Assembly: GCA_002070215.1 (NCBI GenBank)
Contig: MWCV01000021.1
Coordinates: 1 to 41,740, forward strand
Source of the DNA: Chloroflexi bacterium ADurb.Bin180
GTDB taxonomy: Bacteria; Chloroflexota; Anaerolineae; UBA2200
Direction of reading: 5' to 3'
DNA: 41,740 nucleotides
Shown here: positions 34,405 through 41,740 of the stretch, one piece after another
How positions within the stretch are numbered: position 1 is the first letter of the stretch
Layout: every line of letters begins with the position of its first letter
Notes under the pieces: generated by a model
Databases searched by the model: none
Told to the model about the DNA's origin: nothing
The model's input: only the letters and a program-made list of their open reading frames with translations
Made by a program: the position numbers and the translations under genes

Positions 34405-35413
34405 TTCGCCCGCACTGGACGCGCTGGTCGACCAGGCCCTGGAGGGCAGCAGGCGCGCCATCTCCCGGCTGATGAGCGTGGTCGAGAACGGCGGGCCCGA
34501 GGCGCGTGCCGCCCTGGCCCGGCTCTACCCGCGCACCGGCCGGGCTCACCGCATCGGCGTGACCGGCTCGCCTGGTGCCGGCAAGAGCACGCTCGTCACC
34601 GAGCTGGCCAAGGTCTACCGGGGGCAGGGGAAACGGGTCGGCATCGTCTCAGTCGATCCCACCAGCCCTTTCACCGGCGGGGCCCTGCTGGGCGACCGCG
34701 TTCGTATGCGCGACCTCGCGCTCGATCCTGCGGTGTTCATCCGCAGCATGGCCACCCGTGGCAGTCTGGGCGGGCTGGCGCGGGCCACTGCCGACGTGGT
34801 GGACGTGCTTGATGCGGCTGGCTTTGACCCGGTGCTCATCGAGACGGTCGGCGCGGGGCAGAGCGAGGTCGACATCGCGCGCACCGCCGACACCACTATC
34901 GTCATCGAGCTGCCCTCGGCCGGCGACGAGATCCAGGCCTTTAAGGCCGGCATCCTGGAGATCGCCGACGTTCTCGTGGTGAACAAGGCCGACCTGCCCG
35001 GGGCGGACAACGCCATGGCGGCGCTGAGGGCGATGCTCGACCTGGGCCAGGCGCAGACCGTACGCCATCATGGTGAGAGCGTAACCATCGCCGGCGTGTC
35101 CGCGGCGACAGGTTCAGAGCAAGACTGGGCCACACCGCTGCTCAAGACCAGCGCTCTGCGCGGCGAGGGTATCGCCGAGCTGGTCCGGGCCGTGGAGGAG
35201 CACTACCAGTATCTGGCCGAGAGCGGGCGGCGGCAGCAGTACCATCGGGCGCGGGTGGAGGAGCAGTTGCGCCGCATCCTGCGCCAGGAGCTGCTGGGCC
35301 GGCTGCTGGCGCGGCTGCCAGAGGCCGAGCTGGCCGCCGCGGTGGACCGCGTGGCGACACGTCAGGAGGATCCTTACTCGGCGGCCGAGACTCTGATCGC
35401 CCGGGCATCCTGA
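34397..35413 (+). CDS. meaB: MeaB/ArgK-type GTPase chaperone of the mutase
   Basis: This 338-residue G3E-family GTPase loads and protects adenosylcobalamin on methylmalonyl-CoA mutase. It has the P-loop [26 protein letters not shown] (switch I region), [13 protein letters not shown] (switch II/III region) and the specificity motif NKAD. The length is normal. It overlaps the small-subunit gene by 8 bases and precedes the GNAT gene by 19. Confidence 0.96.
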
Positions 35414-35432
35414 CCCTCATAGGAGCAGACAA

Positions 35433-35969
35433 GTGACCATCAATGGCACCAGAATCAGGCTGCGTCGTATCGAGCGCAGCGACATTCCGACCTTTGTGCG
35501 CTGGTTCAACGATCCGGAGGTGCGCCAGGGGTTGCTGATGTACCTGCCGATGTCGCTGGCCGGAGAGGAAAAGTGGTTCGAGCACCAGGTAGAAACCGAC
35601 CGGCTCATCTTTGGCATCGAAACGCTCGCGGGCCAGCTCATCGGCAACCTGGGCATCGAGCCGGTGGACTGGAAGAACCGCAATGCCGAGATCGGCATCG
35701 TGATCGGGGAAAAAGAGTACTGGAATCAGGGCTATGGCACCGAAGCCATCGTCACTGTGCTGCGCTTTATGTTCACCGAAATGAACCTGCACCGGGTGAT
35801 GCTGCGCGTGTTTGACTTTAACCATCGCGCCCAACGCTGCTATGAAAAGTGCGGCTTTGTGCTCGAGGGGCGGCTGCGCCAGTCGTTCTATCACCAGGGG
35901 CAGTATTGCGACGAGCTGGTGATGGGCCTGCTGCGCGACGACTATCTGAAGGACCACCCGCTGGCATAG
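35433..35969 (+). CDS. RimJ/RimL-type GNAT acetyltransferase
   Basis: This 178-residue single-domain GNAT protein begins IRLRRIERSDIPTFVRWFND, typical of the RimJ/SpeG-like subgroup. It has the acetyl-CoA loop IGEKEYWNQGYGTEAI and NHRAQRCYEKCGFVLEGRLR near the end. The substrate may be a protein N-terminus, an amine or an antibiotic; sequence does not decide. The start is GTG 35433 after GGAGCAGA. It continues the methylmalonyl unit with a 19-base gap. Confidence 0.88.
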   Translation: MTINGTRIRLRRIERSDIPTFVRWFNDPEVRQGLLMYLPMSLAGEEKWFEHQVETDRLIFGIETLAGQLIGNLGIEPVDWKNRNAEIGIVIGEKEYWNQGYGTEAIVTVLRFMFTEMNLHRVMLRVFDFNHRAQRCYEKCGFVLEGRLRQSFYHQGQYCDELVMGLLRDDYLKDHPLA

Positions 35970-35999
35970 CGGGTCTGCCCGATCCCTGGGAGGTGCATC

Positions 36000-36995
36000 G
36001 TGGCGGTTACATTGTACGGGGAGATGGCGCTGATCGCCGGCACTGGGAATCCCGAGTTGGCCAGCGAGATCAGCGCGCATCTCAAGACACCACTGGTCGG
36101 CCGCGAAATCATCGACTATCCAAACGAGAACATCTTTATCCGGCTGGAACGCAGCGTCCGCTCGCAGGACGTCTTTATCATTCAGCCAACCTGCTCGCCG
36201 GTGAACCGCAACATCATGGAACTGCTGATCATGATCGATACGGTCAAGCGGGCCTCGGCCGGGCGGATCACCGCGGTGATCCCTTACTATGGCTATGGCC
36301 GCACCGACAAGAAGGACCAGCCGCGCGTGCCCATCACGGCCCGCCTCATCGCCGATATGATTGGCACGGCCGGCGCCGACCGGGTGCTGCTCATCGACCT
36401 GCATGCCCAGCAGTTGCAGGGCTTTTTCAGCATCGCTGTCGACGAGATCAGCGCCTTTCCCATCCTGGCCAAGTACTGGCTGGAGAAGCGGCTGAAGAAC
36501 GCGGTGGTGGTCGCCCCCGACGTGGGCGCGGCCAAGCGCTCACGCAACTTTGCCGAGGTGCTCGACGTTCCCCTGGCCATTATCGAAAAGCGCCGCCTGA
36601 GCAACCTGCCCGAAAGCAAGGCCTTTAACGTCATCGGCCACGTCAAGGGCATGCACGCCATTATCTATGACGACGAAATCGATACCGCTGGAACGCTGAT
36701 GGAAGCAGCCCATGCGCTGCGCAAGCGCGGCGTGCTCAGCGTCTCGGCCTGCGTGACCCACGCCGTACTCTCTCCGCCGGCGATGGAGCGCATTCGCAAG
36801 GCCCGACTGCAGGAACTGGTGGTGACCAACACCATCCCGCTCAAGCCGGAAAAGCGCCTGCCCAACATCAAGGTGCTCACCGTGGCCGGGCTGGTGGGCG
36901 ATGTCATCGACAGCATCCACCGCGGCCAGTCCGTGGGCACAGCCATCGACAAACACGAAGAGGCCTGTGGCCTGCCGGCAGTGAATGACGACTAG
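36000..36995 (+). CDS. prs: Ribose-phosphate pyrophosphokinase
   Basis: This 331-residue enzyme makes PRPP from ribose 5-phosphate and ATP. It has IPYYGYGRTDKKDQPRVPIT (ATP-binding flexible loop region), DLHAQQLQGFF with the metal His, APDVGAAKR, and the PRPP loop YDDEIDTAGTL (usual form DDMIDTGGT). The order and length fit the class I family, though the loop sequences differ somewhat from E. coli. The GTG start follows GGGAGG. It lies 30 bases after the GNAT gene and is the last gene of the plus-strand run. Confidence 0.93.
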   Translation: MAVTLYGEMALIAGTGNPELASEISAHLKTPLVGREIIDYPNENIFIRLERSVRSQDVFIIQPTCSPVNRNIMELLIMIDTVKRASAGRITAVIPYYGYGRTDKKDQPRVPITARLIADMIGTAGADRVLLIDLHAQQLQGFFSIAVDEISAFPILAKYWLEKRLKNAVVVAPDVGAAKRSRNFAEVLDVPLAIIEKRRLSNLPESKAFNVIGHVKGMHAIIYDDEIDTAGTLMEAAHALRKRGVLSVSACVTHAVLSPPAMERIRKARLQELVVTNTIPLKPEKRLPNIKVLTVAGLVGDVIDSIHRGQSVGTAIDKHEEACGLPAVNDD

Positions 36996-37052
36996 CGGCA
37001 CACCAGAGCGGGTCGGGTGGCGCTTCTGAGCCAGAGAGCACCCTTCGTTCGG

Positions 37053-38270
37053 CTACAACCGTCCAAAAGGCAGAGCGGTCACGCCCTCGCCCAGAGGCAG
37101 GGTGATGTCGCCGGTGTGGATCACCCACCCGGGCTGAATTGCCTTGCCCAGGTCCCGCCTGAGCGCGGCGATCTGGTAGGCCATATCCGGTCTCGGCGTG
37201 GCCGAGGCCTTGGCTTCGATGGGCACCAGCCCGGCCCGGGTTTCGACCAGCAGGTCCACCTCTGAACCTATCGCGGTGCGCCAAAAGTGCAGTGCTGGCT
37301 GCTCTCCGCGGTGCCACAGCGCCTTCCATACCTCGGCAACGACCAGGTTCTCCAGAATAGCTCCGGCCATCGGCCCGGCCGCGGCATGCTCCGGGTCGCG
37401 CAGGCCGACCAGGTAACACAACAGCCCCGAATCCGTAAAGTACACCTTGGGCGTCTTGACCAGCCGTTTGCTCAGGTTGGCATAGTAGGGCCGCAGTACC
37501 AGCACCTGAAAGGAAGCCTCCAGAATCGACAACCAGTCCCTGGCCGTGTTGACGGAGACGCCCACGTCGCGCGCCAGGCCGCTCAGGTTCAAGAGCTGGG
37601 CACACCGGGCCGCCAGTGCACGCAAAAAGGCCTGGAACTGGCTCAGGTCGCCCACGTTGCGCAGGTTGCGCACATCGCGCTCGAGGTACGTCTGGACATA
37701 ACTGGCCTGCCACAGCCGTGCCTCCCTCGTCGGGCTGGCCGCCAGCTCGGGATAGTAACCGCGCAGGATCTGCTTCCAGAGAGCCGGTGCAGTCTGGCTG
37801 TGTGCCGAAGGCATGGATTGACCCTCCCAGGGCAGGGGGCGTTCCGGCTGGCCGACGAGCTCGCGGTTTGAGAGAGGCAGCAAACGCAGCACCGCCGCTC
37901 GCCCTGCCAGGCTCTCACTGACGCGCTCCATCAGCAGCAGGTTCTGCGAACCGGTCAGGATGTACTGCCCGGCGGCGCTGCGCCTCTGGTCAATGCGCTC
38001 CTTGATGTAGGGCAGCAGGTCCGGCGCATACTGCACCTCGTCCAGGATCACCGGAGGAGGATGCAGCTCCAGAAAGCCGCGCGGGTCGATGCTCGCGGCT
38101 GCACGCACGTCCGGCGGCTCGAGCGATACGAGCCGCACGCTGCCTCCGTACAGCCTGTGCAGGAGGGTCGTCTTGCCCGACTGGCGCGGGCCAACCAGGA
38201 CCACAGCCGGGAACTCGGCCGCTGCCTGACGCACCACCGGCTCGAGACTGCGCGGGATATAGTTGCTCAT
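37053..38270 (-). CDS. AAA ATPase with DUF4143 domain
   Basis: This 405-residue protein has the Walker A GPRQSGKTTLL and Walker B VILDEVQYAP of the AAA_14 group (about 1-170). It continues with the DUF4143 domain (about 200-370: YVQTYLERDVRNL, ... VYFTDSGLLCYLVGL, ... ILENLVVAEVWK, EVDLLVE), which contains a restriction-nuclease-like core. Such proteins are common and often mobile in prokaryotes, but their role is unknown. The start is ATG 38270 with GGAGGT 6 bases upstream on the minus strand. It diverges from secA across a palindrome-rich region. Confidence 0.92.
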   Translation of the reverse strand: MSNYIPRSLEPVVRQAAAEFPAVVLVGPRQSGKTTLLHRLYGGSVRLVSLEPPDVRAAASIDPRGFLELHPPPVILDEVQYAPDLLPYIKERIDQRRSAAGQYILTGSQNLLLMERVSESLAGRAAVLRLLPLSNRELVGQPERPLPWEGQSMPSAHSQTAPALWKQILRGYYPELAASPTREARLWQASYVQTYLERDVRNLRNVGDLSQFQAFLRALAARCAQLLNLSGLARDVGVSVNTARDWLSILEASFQVLVLRPYYANLSKRLVKTPKVYFTDSGLLCYLVGLRDPEHAAAGPMAGAILENLVVAEVWKALWHRGEQPALHFWRTAIGSEVDLLVETRAGLVPIEAKASATPRPDMAYQIAALRRDLGKAIQPGWVIHTGDITLPLGEGVTALPFGRL

Positions 38271-38290
38271 CGGTTGACCTCCAGTCTGTG

Positions 38291-38330
38291 CAATTGCGCA
38301 ATTGTACTGCAAGTTTGCACGATGTGCAAA
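38291..38330. promoter_or_regulatory. Two palindromic operator-like sites between the DUF4143 gene and secA
   Basis: CAATTGCGCAATTG (38291-38304) is a perfect 14-bp palindrome. TTTGCAC-GAT-GTGCAAA (38314-38330) is a perfect 7+3+7 inverted repeat. They lie 21-60 bases before the DUF4143 start. A partial copy of the second site, TTTGCAC-CCT-GTGC, overlaps the secA promoter at 38385-38398. The factor that binds is unknown. Confidence 0.65.
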
Positions 38331-38374
38331 TGGATCTTGACACCGGGCCCACGCCGGTGCCCACCAGTGGCAGC

Positions 38375-38404
38375 TTGGCCTTCGTTTGCACCCTGTGCTA
38401 TAAT
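38375..38404 (+). promoter_or_regulatory. Promoter of a leaderless secA message
   Basis: TTGGCC (38375-38380), an 18-base spacer and TATAAT (38399-38404) with extended -10 TGC. The secA ATG begins at 38411, 6 bases after the -10 box, so transcription should start at or next to the start codon. No ribosome site is present. Confidence 0.7.
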
Positions 38405-38410
38405 CGCCCC

Positions 38411-41632
<3,222 letters not shown>

Positions 41633-41668
41633 TTCGGTTTCGACATCCGTTGTGGTGGGAGAGAGACT

Positions 41669-41740
41669 ATGACCATTTCGTCGTTCGTCGAGCTGATGGC
41701 CGAGGCCAAAAAGGCCGGGCCGCGCATGGTGGCCATCGCC
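41669..41740 (+). CDS. Probable phosphate acyltransferase, 5' end only
   Basis: The first 24 codons (MTISSFVELMAEAKKAGPRM, then VAIA) run off the window. The pattern F-x-E-L-x-x-x-A-K-x-x-G-P-x-x-V-A-x-A is the usual start of phosphate acetyl- or butyryltransferases. The ribosome site GGGAGA lies about 8 bases before ATG 41669. The assignment is tentative because so little is visible. Confidence 0.5.
   Translation, partial: MTISSFVELMAEAKKAGPRMVAIA

Noticed and set aside
38288-38410. N-terminal extension of SecA from the upstream in-frame ATG
   Set aside because: The extension covers palindromes and the -10 box and does not resemble SecA. The conserved protein begins MLKELLGKIVGD at 38411.

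Overview
The window is about 41.7 kb of GC-rich bacterial DNA that reads like a member of the Chloroflexota (Anaerolineae-like). This rests on threonine/proline-rich linkers in exported proteins, split methylmalonyl-CoA mutase with MeaB, a long SecA, strong AGGAGG ribosome sites mixed with leaderless starts, and dispersed short palindromic repeats. No rRNA, tRNA, CRISPR array or intact transposase was seen. The taxonomic call is inference.

Region 1 (1-3.5 kb): a palindromic repeat block, a small two-helix membrane protein, a decayed glycoside-hydrolase-like 3' end, a serpin lipoprotein and a Crp/Fnr-family regulator. Region 2 (3.55-12.7 kb): one long co-directional unit for sulfur, iron-sulfur and metal handling. 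Its order is ferredoxin, cysK, an IscU-like scaffold missing its third cysteine, cysE fused to a DUF59/MIP18 domain, a NifS/IscS-like protein missing the PLP lysine, ferritin, an IscU-DUF59 fusion, a TusA-like protein, a DsrE-like protein, a copper P-type ATPase and a methyltransferase. The unit starts at a promoter with a Crp-type palindrome. The same palindrome, with the same spacing to the -10 box, stands before a YHS-domain metal protein at 18.25 kb. The Crp-like regulator next door has the matching recognition helix, so these genes probably form one small regulon.

Region 3 (12.7-18.1 kb): an island-like stretch (DinB-like protein, bicupin, secreted beta-helix protein) lying between two copies of the copA 3' end and of an alpha/beta-hydrolase 3' end. 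Region 4 (18.2-28.9 kb): YHS protein, ferredoxin with zinc ribbon, lipoprotein, Fic protein, class I fructose-bisphosphate aldolase of the animal/plant type, DUF2807 lipoprotein plus membrane protein, acyl-CoA dehydrogenase-like protein, DUF3795 protein, vWA protein and a methyltransferase. Two nearly identical 191-bp MITE-like elements with terminal inverted repeats and target duplications sit just upstream of the aldolase and methyltransferase genes.

Region 5 (28.9-37 kb): a GNAT enzyme and a histidine phosphatase on the minus strand, then a plus-strand unit for methylmalonyl-CoA metabolism (epimerase, an unknown coiled-coil/zinc-ribbon protein, mutase large and small subunits, MeaB) followed by a second GNAT enzyme and PRPP synthetase. 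Region 6 (37-41.7 kb): a DUF4143 ATPase diverging from secA across a palindrome-rich promoter region. The SecA is 1073 residues long and carries an ASH/Ig-like insertion of about 119 residues in its preprotein-binding domain, with the halves in permuted order. The window ends just inside a probable phosphate acyltransferase gene.
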